A stretch of 64,000 nucleotides of DNA from CBFFRJ01 sp963530515 (GTDB lineage Bacteria > Pseudomonadota > Gammaproteobacteria > Enterobacterales > Enterobacteriaceae). Position 1 is the first letter of the stretch; each line of letters starts with the position of its first letter. Shown in pieces: positions 16,290-24,700 of this stretch. Position numbers and translations under genes: made by a program. The DNA is taken from positions 1 to 64,000 of the forward strand of contig CAUSEC010000022.1 in the NCBI GenBank assembly GCA_963530515.1, written 5' to 3'. The notes beneath the pieces are model-generated. The model was not told the origin of the DNA. It worked only from the letters and a program-made list of their open reading frames with translations, and made no database searches.

Positions 16290-16958
16290 TTACTCGCGGC
16301 GCAGGCGGCGGGCAAAGCGGGTTCCGAGGGTCTGAATAAGCTGGACGATAACAATCAGCACCAGCGCGGTGATAAGCGTGGCGAAGGCGTCGAAACGCTG
16401 ATAACCGTAGGTAATGGCTAAATCCCCAATGCCGCCCCCGCCTACCGTTCCCGCCATCGCGGTCGCGCCCAGCAGGCCAATGGTGGCGGTGGTCAGGGCC
16501 AGAATCAGGGAAGCGGCGGCCTCGGGCAGCATAAAGTGCCAGATGGTCTGCAAGGTGGTGGCTCCCATGGCGTCGGCAGCTTCGAGGATGCCCTCGTCCA
16601 CCTCCAGCAAGGAGCTTTCCACCAGCCGCGAAATATAGGGGGCAATAAAGACAATCAGCGGCACTATCGCCCCGACGGTGCCGATGGTGGTGCCAACCAG
16701 CAGCCGGGTGAAGGGCAAAATAGTGATCAGCAGGATGATAAAAGGCAGCGAGCGGACAATGTTGATGGTCGGGTTCAGCACCTGATGGATAAAACGGTTC
16801 GGCAAAATGCCACCGGGGCGGCAGACCACCAGCACGATGCCCAGCGGAATACCGAGCAGCGAGCCAAAGGCCAGCGAGACAAAAATCATCACCAGCGTGT
16901 CGTGGAGTGCGAGCAGGAACTGATCGCCGGTGACGGCGGTGTCGATGAACTCAAACAT
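16290..16958 (-). CDS. MetI-like ABC transporter permease
   Basis: This 222-residue inner-membrane permease of the methionine uptake family has about five membrane segments and the ATPase-docking EAA loop (LEAADAMGATTLQTIWHFMLPEA, around residues 140-162). It overlaps the end of the MetN-like gene by eight bases and precedes the LuxS-like gene by 34 bases. It should form a channel with two copies of the MetN-like ATPase. The canonical metNIQ sits near rcsF in enterics, so this is an additional, specialised system. Confidence 0.88.
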   Translation of the reverse strand: MFEFIDTAVTGDQFLLALHDTLVMIFVSLAFGSLLGIPLGIVLVVCRPGGILPNRFIHQVLNPTINIVRSLPFIILLITILPFTRLLVGTTIGTVGAIVPLIVFIAPYISRLVESSLLEVDEGILEAADAMGATTLQTIWHFMLPEAAASLILALTTATIGLLGATAMAGTVGGGGIGDLAITYGYQRFDAFATLITALVLIVIVQLIQTLGTRFARRLRRE

Positions 16959-17976
16959 GGGTGATTTTCACTCCTGCATCGCGAAGGTAATCAACGGCGC
17001 GCGCGGTGTCTGTTGGGCTACCTGTCATCTGGACAATCATGAAACCGAGGATCCGCTCCTGCACTTCGGACATGGAGGCAAAGAGGATATTCACCTCGAT
17101 GTCGAAGTCCTTGATGATGCGGTTGATAATCGGCTGCTGGGCGGTGATGCCGACAAACTCCAGCCGCAGCGCCTGCGCCTGGCCGTCACGTTTCAGTACC
17201 TCTTCAACCCGCGCGGGGAGAGAGTCATGAATCACGGAATGCACAAAGTTCGCGGTCACCGGATGCTGCGGCTCGGCAAAGAGCCTGAACACGTCACCCT
17301 GCTCCACGATATTGCCGTTTTGCATCACCGCCACCTTGTTACAGATGCGCTGGATGACGGACATCTCGTGCGTGATCAACACGATGGTGATGCCATAGCG
17401 GCGGTTGATCTCCTGGAGCAATTGCAGGATCTGCACGGTCGTGTGCGGATCGAGCGCCGAGGTCGCTTCGTCGCACAACAGCACCGACGGATTGGTCGCC
17501 AGCGCACGGGCAATGCCGACACGCTGTTTTTGCCCGCCCGACAGCTCATTCGGGTAGCTATTCACCTTGTCGCTGAGGTTGACGAACGCCAGTAACTCCG
17601 TCACACGGGCCTGAATAAAGGCGTTGTCGCGTCCTTGTAAAATCAACGGAATGGCGACGTTGTGAAAAACAGTTTTCGAATTCAGCAAATTAAAATTCTG
17701 GAAAATCATGCCTATCTCTTTTTTGATGGCATGCAGACGTTTACTCGTTATTCCCTGTAACGATTCCCCATTGACAATCACCTCTCCCTGGCCCGGCGAT
17801 TCGAGACGATTGATTAAACGCAGCAGGGTACTTTTCCCGGCACCGCTGTAACCAATAATCCCGAAAATATCGCCTTTGCCAATACTCAGATTAATGTTAT
17901 TTAGCGCCAGAACAGGATTCCCGTTACGGGAAAATGTTTTACTGACCTGGCGAAATTCAATCATTGCATCACTCAT
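16951..17976 (-). CDS. MetN-like ABC transporter ATP-binding protein
   Basis: This 341-residue ATPase has Walker A GYSGAGKST, signature LSGGQKQRVGIARAL, Walker B VLLCDEATSALD and the switch histidine in LITHEMSV. A C-terminal extension (from about residue 260) matches the NIL ligand-binding domain that lets MetN be inhibited by intracellular substrate. The gene overlaps the MetQ-like gene upstream by four bases and the MetI-like gene downstream by eight, so the three are tightly coupled. Confidence 0.9.
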   Translation of the reverse strand: MSDAMIEFRQVSKTFSRNGNPVLALNNINLSIGKGDIFGIIGYSGAGKSTLLRLINRLESPGQGEVIVNGESLQGITSKRLHAIKKEIGMIFQNFNLLNSKTVFHNVAIPLILQGRDNAFIQARVTELLAFVNLSDKVNSYPNELSGGQKQRVGIARALATNPSVLLCDEATSALDPHTTVQILQLLQEINRRYGITIVLITHEMSVIQRICNKVAVMQNGNIVEQGDVFRLFAEPQHPVTANFVHSVIHDSLPARVEEVLKRDGQAQALRLEFVGITAQQPIINRIIKDFDIEVNILFASMSEVQERILGFMIVQMTGSPTDTARAVDYLRDAGVKITHV

Positions 17977-18779
17977 TTCAAATAATCAGGCAGCAGATAA
18001 CCGTTATATTGCTCATGAGTCAGAATATAATTCTTGAAATCAGCAGAGTGATAACCGTCGATAATATCCTTAGCAAAAGGCGCATCTTTATTTTTACCGG
18101 CAATGGTGACGACGTTAATAAACTGGCTCACCGGCGTTTCAAGCTGTAATGCCGAATTAAGTTTCAGGCCGCTGGAGACCGCAAAGTTACCCTGAATCAA
18201 ACCGTAATCTACGTCCGGCAGCGCACGAACCTGCTGAGCGTTATCCATCTCTTTAAGCACAATCTTGTACGGGTTTTCGAGAATATTGCGCTTAGAGAAA
18301 GTGGCCGGGTCGCTGTCGGGTTTCAGTTTTACCCACCCCAGGCTTTGCAGTACCAGCAGGGCGCGATATTCATTAGGTGGCTGATTCGGCACGGAAATCA
18401 CCGTACCTTCTGCCGGGGTCTTCAGCTCTTTGATTTTGCCGCTGTACAGCCCCATCGGCGGGGTGGGTACCTGCACGATACCAATGTTATCGATGCCCAG
18501 TCGTTCGTTAACCGATTTCAGATAGACCGGATGCTGCATAATATTGGCTTCAATATTGCCACGCGCCACCGCATCATTGACCTGAATACCATCGCTGAAA
18601 TCTTTATATTCGACCTTATAGCCTTTTTTAATAAGATATGGCGCAACGCCTTTTTCAAATTGTTCTTTATAAGGGCCTGGATTAAATCCAACGCGTATGA
18701 TTTTATCCTGCGCGGCGGCATAAAATGATGATGAAGCAAGTACGGCAAAGACTAAACCCAATAATACTGGCTTGTTCAT
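17973..18779 (-). CDS. MetQ/NlpA-family substrate-binding protein without a lipobox
   Basis: This 268-residue periplasmic binding protein of the NlpA/MetQ family has a signal peptide of about 23 residues (MNKPVLLGLVFAVLASSSFY, then AAAQDK). MetQ in E. coli is a lipoprotein, but here no cysteine follows the signal, so signal peptidase I cleavage and a free periplasmic protein are expected. Mature motifs include IIRVGFNPGPYKEQF and IEANIMQHPVYL. It is the first gene of the operon and should set the transporter's specificity, which need not be methionine. Confidence 0.87.
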   Translation of the reverse strand: MNKPVLLGLVFAVLASSSFYAAAQDKIIRVGFNPGPYKEQFEKGVAPYLIKKGYKVEYKDFSDGIQVNDAVARGNIEANIMQHPVYLKSVNERLGIDNIGIVQVPTPPMGLYSGKIKELKTPAEGTVISVPNQPPNEYRALLVLQSLGWVKLKPDSDPATFSKRNILENPYKIVLKEMDNAQQVRALPDVDYGLIQGNFAVSSGLKLNSALQLETPVSQFINVVTIAGKNKDAPFAKDIIDGYHSADFKNYILTHEQYNGYLLPDYLK

Positions 18780-18913
18780 AAAGCAATTTCCCTGTCGGTG
18801 CGTGATTGAATTTGATTAAATCACAGCCGTCTGTACGTTGACAGTCAGATTGAGACCTTTCATTTTGCTTTTTTGTCATATCGATAATCAGATGAGGTAT
18901 ATATAAAAACCAG

Positions 18914-18930
18914 AAATAGACAGTCTATTT
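18914..18930. promoter_or_regulatory. Perfect inverted repeat in the divergent MetQ-like/aminotransferase region
   Basis: AAATAGAC (18914-18921) and GTCTATTT (18923-18930) form a perfect palindrome around one base. A second small palindrome TGATTAAATCA lies at 18813-18823. They sit between two divergent transcription units that probably work together, so they are candidate operators. The sequence is not a clear MetJ box, and no regulator gene is adjacent. Confidence 0.55.
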
Positions 18931-19016
18931 TGTACTTAGGTTAATGCTGGCAAAGAATGTAAATGGCGTTTTGGATATGCAATAGTCAATCATCATATTG
19001 CCGCCCCGAGATTACC

Positions 19017-20204
19017 ATGCCTGAATTTCAAGCCTCGCAGTTAGTGAATGAACTGGAAGAAAACTTATTTAGCGTGCTGGAAAAGTTAGCCTCGCAGGTC
19101 AACACCCCTGATCTGCCGCTTATCGATCTCTCCAGCGGCAGCCCGGATCAACCCACGCCGCCTGAGGTGATTGCCTCCGTTCAGGCCGCCATTACTGATC
19201 ATAAGAACCACGGCTACCCGTCCTTCTGGGGTAAACCCCAGGTACGCCAGGCGATCGCAGATTTCTATTGGCACCATTACGGGGTGGCGCTTGATCCCGA
19301 GACGGAAGTGGCGGTATTTCAGGGATCGCATATTGGCGTCGGCGGGATCCCCAGAGCCGTGGTGAACCCCGGCCAGTTCATTATCTCCACCGATCCCTGC
19401 TACCCGATTTACCGTTCGGCGGCGCGCCAGTCGCAGGCGCATTTCTATGGTCTGCCAATTAGTGAAGAAAATCAGTTTCTGCCCGATTTTGCCGACGTGC
19501 CGGATGACGTCGCGAACCATGCCGGGCTGGTTATCCTGAATTACCCGCACAACCCCACGGGGGCGCTGGCGACACCGGAACTCTTTGCCGACGCCTTGCA
19601 GTTCGCGAGACGCTACAACGTGCCGGTACTGCATGACTTCGCCTATGCGGCGATTGGCAGCGCGCAGGATGATGTGCCGCTGAGCCTGTTTTCGCAGCCT
19701 GATGCGAAAGAATGGGGGGTGGAAACCTACACCTTTTCCAAGACCTTTAATATGGCGGGCTGGCGCTTTGGGTTTGCGGTCGGCAACGCCTCAATTATCA
19801 AAGCCTTTAAAAAGCTGCATACCCATAGCTACAGCACCGTATTTGGCGCGATTCAGGATGCGGCTATCACCGCGCTGTCGCTGCCGGATACGCGTTTGCA
19901 GCAGCTGGTGGCGGTTTATCATCAGCGGCGTGAGCGGGTGTTGCAAAAACTGGCGGAGCTGCACTGGCCGGTACGCGAAGCACAGGGCACCTTTTTCCTC
20001 TGGCTTGCGGTGCCAGCCGGGTTTGGCTCGCAGTCGTTTGCAGAACTGTTATTACACGAAGCGCACGTACTGGTCGCGCCCGGCGTCGGCTTTGGCAAAG
20101 GGGGCGAGGGATATGTGCGTATCAGCCTGACCGCCGGAGATACCCCGCTATTTCTCGCGCTGGATCGCATTGCTGCACTGCACCTTTTTGACCGCCAGAC
20201 TTAA
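19017..20204 (+). CDS. Class I/II PLP-dependent aminotransferase
   Basis: This enzyme of about 395 residues has the fold-type I pattern: LSSGSPDQPTPPEV, LNYPHNPTGALA, the PLP lysine in TYTFSKTFNMAGWRFGF, and the C-terminal arginine in YVRISLTAG. It resembles LL-diaminopimelate and methionine aminotransferase-type enzymes, but the substrate cannot be told from sequence. The ATG at 19017 (MPEFQAS) was chosen; an in-frame ATG at 18963 would add 18 residues. Being divergent from the MetQNI-LuxS operon suggests it acts on an amino acid imported or released by that system. Confidence 0.82.
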   Translation: MPEFQASQLVNELEENLFSVLEKLASQVNTPDLPLIDLSSGSPDQPTPPEVIASVQAAITDHKNHGYPSFWGKPQVRQAIADFYWHHYGVALDPETEVAVFQGSHIGVGGIPRAVVNPGQFIISTDPCYPIYRSAARQSQAHFYGLPISEENQFLPDFADVPDDVANHAGLVILNYPHNPTGALATPELFADALQFARRYNVPVLHDFAYAAIGSAQDDVPLSLFSQPDAKEWGVETYTFSKTFNMAGWRFGFAVGNASIIKAFKKLHTHSYSTVFGAIQDAAITALSLPDTRLQQLVAVYHQRRERVLQKLAELHWPVREAQGTFFLWLAVPAGFGSQSFAELLLHEAHVLVAPGVGFGKGGEGYVRISLTAGDTPLFLALDRIAALHLFDRQT

Positions 20205-20302
20205 GCTGCGAGGCGGTTTCCACATTACGGTATCGACTCTTTTTTCCCGTCCGCCCATCGTGTTACATTGCCGGACAGTGCTCAGTTAAAGGAACTCGCT
20301 TA

Positions 20303-21301
20303 ATGATACGTCTCGCTGTCATTGGCACGAACTGGATAACCCGCCAGTTTGTCGATGCCGCCCATGAAACGGGCAAATACACGCTCACCGCCGTCTACTC
20401 ACGCAGCCTTGAGCAGGCGCAGGAATTTGCCAGGGATTATCCCGTCGAACATCTGTTTACCTCCCTTGAGGCGATGGCAAAAAGCGATCACATCGACGCG
20501 GTGTATATTGCCAGCCCGAACTCGCTGCATTTCCCCCAGACTCAGCTCTTCCTCAGTCACAAAAAGCATGTGATTTGTGAAAAGCCGCTGGCGTCGAATC
20601 TGCGTGAAGTGGAAGCCGCGATCCGCTGTGCTAAAGAGAATCAGGTGGTGCTGTTTGAAGCGTTCAAAACCGCCAGCCTGCCTAACTTTGTGCTGCTGAA
20701 ACAATCGCTGGCGAAAGCCGGAAAAATCCATAAGGCATTTTTCAACTACTGCCAGTACTCCTCGCGCTATCAGCGCTATCTGGACGGCGAGAACCCGAAT
20801 ACCTTTAACCCGACGTTCTCGAACGGCTCGATCATGGATATCGGCTTCTACGTGCTGGCTTCTGCGGTGGCGCTGTGGGGCAAGCCGAAAGGCGTGCAGG
20901 CGACGGCCAGTTTGCTGGCAAGCGGCGTGGATGCCCACGGGGTCGCGGTGCTGGATTACGGCGATTTCAGCGTCACCCTGCAGCACTCCAAGGTGAGCGA
21001 TTCGGTGCTGCCAAGTGAAATTCAGGGTGAAGCCGGTTCACTGGTCATGGAAAAGCTGTCGGAGTGCCAGAAGCTCTCCTTCGTGCCGCGCGGCGGCAAA
21101 GCGCAGGACATAACCCTGCCGCAGCATATCAACACCATGCTGTATGAAGCGGAAACTTTTGCAGAGCTGGTAGAAGACCGGGTGGTTGATCACCCAGGCC
21201 TTGAAGTCAGTCGTATTACGTCGAAGCTGGCGACGGAAATTCGTCGTCAGACCGGCGTCGTTTTCCCGGCGGATTCTGCCGAAATAACGACAAACGCGTA
21301 A
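20303..21301 (+). CDS. ygjR: Gfo/Idh/MocA-family oxidoreductase YgjR
   Basis: This 332-residue protein has an N-terminal Rossmann fold (MIRLAVIGTNWITRQF), the family motif CEKPLASN and a C-terminal alpha/beta domain. The position directly upstream of alx matches ygjR of E. coli. It is a predicted NAD(P)-dependent sugar or related dehydrogenase with no firm substrate. GGAACTCGCTTA precedes the ATG. It marks the left edge of the conserved backbone in this window. Confidence 0.88.
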   Translation: MIRLAVIGTNWITRQFVDAAHETGKYTLTAVYSRSLEQAQEFARDYPVEHLFTSLEAMAKSDHIDAVYIASPNSLHFPQTQLFLSHKKHVICEKPLASNLREVEAAIRCAKENQVVLFEAFKTASLPNFVLLKQSLAKAGKIHKAFFNYCQYSSRYQRYLDGENPNTFNPTFSNGSIMDIGFYVLASAVALWGKPKGVQATASLLASGVDAHGVAVLDYGDFSVTLQHSKVSDSVLPSEIQGEAGSLVMEKLSECQKLSFVPRGGKAQDITLPQHINTMLYEAETFAELVEDRVVDHPGLEVSRITSKLATEIRRQTGVVFPADSAEITTNA

Positions 21302-21367
21302 AGGTGTGTAAAAGAGATGTTACGTAACATTGACGGACTGAATGTTCTGTCATATTTTGTTACGAGC

Positions 21368-21560
21368 AAAGGGGAGTAACTTCGTTGCCGGTGGGTCGTC
21401 ATTACGATGCCTCTACCCAAAAGATTTTGAGTTGCCGTTAATCTATCTGCGGCTCAAAAGATAACGGGTAGAAATGCATCCGGTCGCCGGGCGTCATTCA
21501 AATGACGTAAGTGAGACCTTGCCGAAAGGCGAGGACCTATTGCATCTCAAGCAAGCGGCT
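21368..21560 (+). promoter_or_regulatory. yybP-ykoY (Mn2+/pH-responsive PRE) riboswitch of alx
   Basis: The leader starts with AAAGGGGAGTAAC at 21368 and ends with GAGACCTTGCC at 21513-21523 facing GGCGAGGACCT, the conserved core of the yybP-ykoY element. In E. coli this leader raises alx expression at alkaline pH and with manganese through co-transcriptional refolding. Confidence 0.9.
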
Positions 21561-21592
21561 GACGTCTTTCGATGTTGGCCGTTTTCGTTTTT
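21556..21592 (+). terminator. Leader terminator before alx
   Basis: CGGCTGACGTC (21556-21566) can pair, with several G-U pairs, with GATGTTGGCCG (21571-21581), followed by TTTTCGTTTTT. It lies between the riboswitch core and the alx ATG and could act as an intrinsic attenuator controlled by the aptamer. Confidence 0.6.
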
Positions 21593-21612
21593 GATGCACA
21601 GGAAATCTCATT

Positions 21613-22578
21613 ATGAATACCGTTGGTACACCACTGCTTTGGGGCAGCTTCGCGGTTGTCGTCATCATCATGCTGGCTATCGACCTTCTGCTTCAGGGGC
21701 GTCGCGGCGTCCATACGATGACCATGAAGCAGGCGGCCGTCTGGTCCCTCGTCTGGGTTAGCCTCTCCCTTCTCTTTAACGCCGCTTTCTGGTGGTATCT
21801 GACGCAGACCGAAGGTCGTGCGGTGGCCGATACCCAGGCGCTGGCGTTCCTTACCGGCTATCTGATTGAAAAAGCGCTGGCCGTCGACAACGTCTTTGTC
21901 TGGCTGATGCTGTTCAGTTACTTCGCGGTACCACCTGCGTTGCAGCGTCGCGTGTTGATCTACGGCGTGCTGGGGGCAATCGTCCTGCGTACCATCATGA
22001 TCTTCGCGGGCAGCTGGCTTATCACCCAGTTCGAATGGTTGCTGTATGTCTTCGGGGCCTTCCTGCTCTTTACCGGCGTGAAGATGGCGCTGGCGAAAGA
22101 GGATGAAACAGGGATTGGCGATAAGCCGCTGGTACGCTGGCTGCGCAGCCATTTGCGCATGACGGACAAGATTGAAAATGAGCACTTCTTTGTGCGCAAA
22201 AACGGCCTGCTGTTTGCCACGCCGCTGTTGCTGGTGCTGATTCTGGTCGAGCTGAGCGACGTGATTTTTGCCGTCGACAGTATTCCGGCGATTTTCGCGG
22301 TCACCACCGATCCGTTTATCGTCCTCACTTCAAACCTGTTTGCGATTCTGGGTCTGCGTGCCATGTACTTCCTGCTGGCGGGTGTGGCTGAGCGCTTCAC
22401 CATGCTGAAATACGGCCTGTCGGTTATCCTGGTATTTATCGGTGTGAAAATGATGATTGTCGATTTCTACCATATCCCGATCGCGATTTCGCTGAGCATT
22501 GTGGGGGGGATCCTGCTGTTGACGCTGGTCATTAACGCATGGGTGAACCACCGTAACGATAAGAAAGCGACAGGCTAA
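21613..22578 (+). CDS. alx: TerC-family membrane protein Alx
   Basis: This 321-residue inner-membrane protein has about nine segments and is orthologous to Alx, implicated in manganese export and alkaline response. Acidic membrane motifs typical of TerC proteins are visible: EKALAVDNVFVW and VELSDVIFAVDSIPAIFA. It lies 53 bases downstream of its riboswitch, between ygjR and sstT, as in E. coli. Confidence 0.95.
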   Translation: MNTVGTPLLWGSFAVVVIIMLAIDLLLQGRRGVHTMTMKQAAVWSLVWVSLSLLFNAAFWWYLTQTEGRAVADTQALAFLTGYLIEKALAVDNVFVWLMLFSYFAVPPALQRRVLIYGVLGAIVLRTIMIFAGSWLITQFEWLLYVFGAFLLFTGVKMALAKEDETGIGDKPLVRWLRSHLRMTDKIENEHFFVRKNGLLFATPLLLVLILVELSDVIFAVDSIPAIFAVTTDPFIVLTSNLFAILGLRAMYFLLAGVAERFTMLKYGLSVILVFIGVKMMIVDFYHIPIAISLSIVGGILLLTLVINAWVNHRNDKKATG

Positions 22579-22588
22579 AAAGTGCCCT

Positions 22589-22618
22589 ATGCCCGGTAAA
22601 TGGCAGATTACCGGGCAT
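22589..22618 (+). terminator. Hairpin downstream of alx
   Basis: ATGCCCGGTAA pairs with TTACCGGGCAT with an eight-base loop just after the alx stop codon. The tail CATCATTTG is only weakly T-rich. Confidence 0.65.
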
Positions 22619-22792
22619 CATTTGTAAATACATAGTTAAAAAACATGACGTACTGCGTAAATTACAGCATTTTACGCTTCACCCCTGACCTGGATTCCTT
22701 ATACTCATCTGGCAAACATTTACTTACATCCAGACATAAATGTGACGATGAGCACGGCTGGATGGCGCACAATTTCACTTAAGGAATCAGGA

Positions 22793-24037
22793 ATGAGTAC
22801 GTTTCGCTCTACCGGGCTGTGGCAACGCATTGCACAAGGCAGCCTTGTTAAACAAATTATGGTCGGTCTGATACTGGGTATCGTCCTGGCATGGGTTTCT
22901 ACACCTGCGGCAGTGGCAGTGGGTCTGTTAGGAAATCTGTTCGTCGGCGCGTTGAAAGCCGTTGCGCCCGTGCTGGTCCTGATGCTGGTGATGGCGTCTA
23001 TTGCTAATCATCAGCATGGGCAAAAAACCAGCATACGTCCCATTCTTTTCCTCTACCTGCTCGGAACATTTTCAGCGGCACTGACGGCTGTCCTTTTCAG
23101 CTTTTTGTTCCCATCGACGTTGCATCTGGCGACGGCCGCAAATGATGTGTCTCCTCCTTCCGGTATTGTCGAGGTCCTGCGTGGACTGCTGATGAGCATG
23201 ATTTCCAATCCGGTCAATGCGTTATTAAATGCCAATTACATTGGTATTCTGGTGTGGGCAATTGGCCTTGGCTTTGCTCTGCGCCACGGCAACACCACAA
23301 CCAAAAATCTGCTCAATGATTTCTCATCAGCAGTGACCTTCATGGTCAGAATGGTGATTCGCTTTGCGCCTTTAGGGATTTTCGGCCTGGTTGCCTCAAC
23401 GCTCGCCACGACCGGCTTTGGCGCACTTTGGGGATATGCGCAGTTATTGCTGGTTTTGATTGGTTGCATGGTGCTGGTCGCACTGGTTATCAATCCACTT
23501 TTGGTTTACTGGCAAATTCGCCGCAACCCTTATCCGCTGGTGTTGACCTGTTTACGTGAAAGCGGCGTGTATGCCTTCTTCACCCGCAGTTCTGCGGCAA
23601 ATATTCCGGTTAACATGGCGTTGTGTGAAAAACTGAACCTGGACAAAGATACTTATTCAGTCTCAATACCCTTAGGTGCAACGGTCAACATGGCTGGCGC
23701 CGCCATCACTATCACCGTACTCACGCTGGCGGCGGTGCACACATTGGGTATTGCGGTTGATATACCGACGGCATTGCTGCTGAGCATTGTCGCCTCGCTG
23801 TGCGCCTGCGGGGCATCGGGTGTGGCGGGCGGTTCGCTGCTGCTAATCCCGCTAGCCTGCAATATGTTTGGTATCTCAAGCGATGTCGCCATGCAGGTCG
23901 TCGCGGTCGGTTTTATCATCGGCGTACTTCAGGATGCCTGTGAAACAGCCTTAAACTCTTCCACCGATGTGCTCTTCACGGCTGCGGCCTGCCAGGCTGA
24001 AGACGAACGTCTGGCAAAAAACGCACTGCGTGATTAA
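22793..24037 (+). CDS. sstT: Serine/threonine:Na+ symporter SstT
   Basis: This 414-residue protein has the same length as E. coli SstT, a sodium-coupled serine/threonine transporter of the dicarboxylate/amino acid:cation symporter family. FFTRSSAANIPVNMALCEKL, SIPLGATVNMAGAAITI and the DACETALNSSTDVLFTA substrate-site region are present. The ATG at 22793 follows AAGGAATCAGGA; an upstream in-frame ATG would add 17 residues not found in the family. Confidence 0.95.
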   Translation: MSTFRSTGLWQRIAQGSLVKQIMVGLILGIVLAWVSTPAAVAVGLLGNLFVGALKAVAPVLVLMLVMASIANHQHGQKTSIRPILFLYLLGTFSAALTAVLFSFLFPSTLHLATAANDVSPPSGIVEVLRGLLMSMISNPVNALLNANYIGILVWAIGLGFALRHGNTTTKNLLNDFSSAVTFMVRMVIRFAPLGIFGLVASTLATTGFGALWGYAQLLLVLIGCMVLVALVINPLLVYWQIRRNPYPLVLTCLRESGVYAFFTRSSAANIPVNMALCEKLNLDKDTYSVSIPLGATVNMAGAAITITVLTLAAVHTLGIAVDIPTALLLSIVASLCACGASGVAGGSLLLIPLACNMFGISSDVAMQVVAVGFIIGVLQDACETALNSSTDVLFTAAACQAEDERLAKNALRD

Positions 24038-24052
24038 CCGACGTTATCTTTT

Positions 24053-24607
24053 CTAGCGCCCGGTGGTGGATGATTTTTTCATCGCGGTTTCGATTTTAAA
24101 CGGATCGATACCGCGTTTTTGCATCCGCCAGAAGCGAATGATGTTCAGCCCGTTCATCACCAGGAAGCTGCCTTCAATTAACGTTCCGCCAATCGAACCT
24201 AACCACAGATTGTGCGTCACCCAGCAGGCAGTGGAACACCACATGATGCAGCGCACCTTCAGTCCCTGGCAGCGAAACAGTGCCCAGGTACTGGCGACCG
24301 TGCCCACAATCGGCAACAACTCCACCGGATGGTGCAGTTTGATCAGGCCAAAAAAGAGCGTCAGGACAATAAACACCGCCATCACCCACAGCTTGCGGGT
24401 ATGCATGGAGATGATAGTTCGCACGGCGTTGAGTTCCGCACTCATCCCCGCGGGCAGGGCGCCCATCAGAAAGAAGTGCACGCCAATGGTGGCGCTGTAG
24501 AGGGAAAGCTGAAGTTTGAAACGCTTTTCGTCGCGGTTAATGAACGTGGTAATACCGATGATAAACGCCAGTACCCCCACGCCCTGGGCTAACCAGTACG
24601 CGCTCAT
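24053..24607 (-). CDS. ygjV: YgjV family inner-membrane protein
   Basis: This 184-residue protein has about six predicted membrane segments and matches the length and position of E. coli YgjV (between sstT and uxaA, opposite strand to sstT). The function is not established. It converges on sstT with only 15 bases between the stops, and lies downstream of the uxaA terminator. Confidence 0.88.
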   Translation of the reverse strand: MSAYWLAQGVGVLAFIIGITTFINRDEKRFKLQLSLYSATIGVHFFLMGALPAGMSAELNAVRTIISMHTRKLWVMAVFIVLTLFFGLIKLHHPVELLPIVGTVASTWALFRCQGLKVRCIMWCSTACWVTHNLWLGSIGGTLIEGSFLVMNGLNIIRFWRMQKRGIDPFKIETAMKKSSTTGR

Positions 24608-24631
24608 GGAAGATCCTTGTTAACAACCTAA

Positions 24632-24668
24632 AAAGAAACGACGCTTCATATTATGAAACGTCGTTTTT
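24632..24668 (-). terminator. Terminator of uxaCA
   Basis: On the minus strand CGACG with an extended TTCAT/ATGAA stem pairs to CGTCG, followed by TTTCTTTTT. It lies just past the uxaA stop and before ygjV, insulating that gene. Confidence 0.75.
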
Positions 24669-24700
24669 AATTGCTACTACCGCGTGAGACGAAGGCTAAC

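Noticed and set aside
18780..19016. MetJ boxes in the MetQ-like promoter region
   Set aside because: No tandem AGACGTCT-like octamers were found; the palindrome present has a different sequence.
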